In this document: positions 5,678-5,704 of the stretch, one piece after another
Position numbering within the stretch: position 1 is the first letter of the stretch
How the letters are laid out: each line of letters begins with the position of its first letter
Assembly (NCBI GenBank): GCA_947260045.1
Contig: CAMYOP010000189.1
Coordinates: 1-5,704 of the forward strand
DNA: 5,704 nucleotides
Direction: 5' to 3'
DNA from: an uncultured Desulfobulbaceae bacterium
GTDB lineage: Bacteria > Desulfobacterota > Desulfobulbia > Desulfobulbales > Desulfobulbaceae
Notes under the pieces: model-generated
The model's input: only the letters and a program-made list of their open reading frames with translations
Told to the model about the DNA's origin: nothing
Databases searched by the model: none
Made by a program: the position numbers and the translations under genes

Positions 5678-5704
5678 TTGATTTTCCTACCACACATGGA
5701 TTCA

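Overview
All supported genes lie on the minus strand, so transcription runs from high to low coordinates. The window suggests a Gram-negative bacterium that moves electrons through multiheme c-type cytochromes outside the cytoplasmic membrane. The evidence is a seven-CXXCH exported cytochrome, exported beta-sandwich proteins, a decayed EF-hand/dockerin repeat, and a bacterial tRNA-Lys gene with encoded CCA. Sediment-type Desulfobacterota or Desulfuromonadota, or a marine gammaproteobacterium, would all fit; the sequence alone does not settle the lineage.

Layout from right to left. A clean tRNA-Lys(CUU) gene (5427-5503) has a good sigma70-type promoter and a weak terminator. Just beyond it is an unrecognised open frame (4966-5325) that lacks a convincing start and may be a 5'-truncated remnant. 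A 278-bp AT-rich gap then leads to the centrepiece, a 524-residue exported heptaheme cytochrome (3113-4687). It carries a discoidin-like (F5/8 type C) domain between its third and fourth haem motifs and a calcium-loop-like motif before its sixth. Its transcript probably ends at a 38-bp near-perfect palindrome (3049-3086).

The stretch from 3048 down to 2215 is a decay zone. It holds a 19-codon dockerin-like scrap (2763-2822) and a secreted-type domain pseudogene broken by an in-frame amber codon (2215-2592). Next is an intact exported protein with three fibronectin-III-like repeats (950-2101). After a non-coding gap, a perfect TATAAT box and a potentially structured leader of about 175 nt precede the last gene (457 down to the window edge). 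That gene encodes the N-terminus of an exported protein with a carboxypeptidase-regulatory-like domain.

The shared theme is envelope or extracellular proteins: an electron-transfer module fused to a putative glycan-binding domain, FnIII-like adhesion-type modules, and relics of others. A joint role, such as anchoring redox proteins to a surface or matrix, is inference. The genes are separated by long gaps and do not look like one operon.
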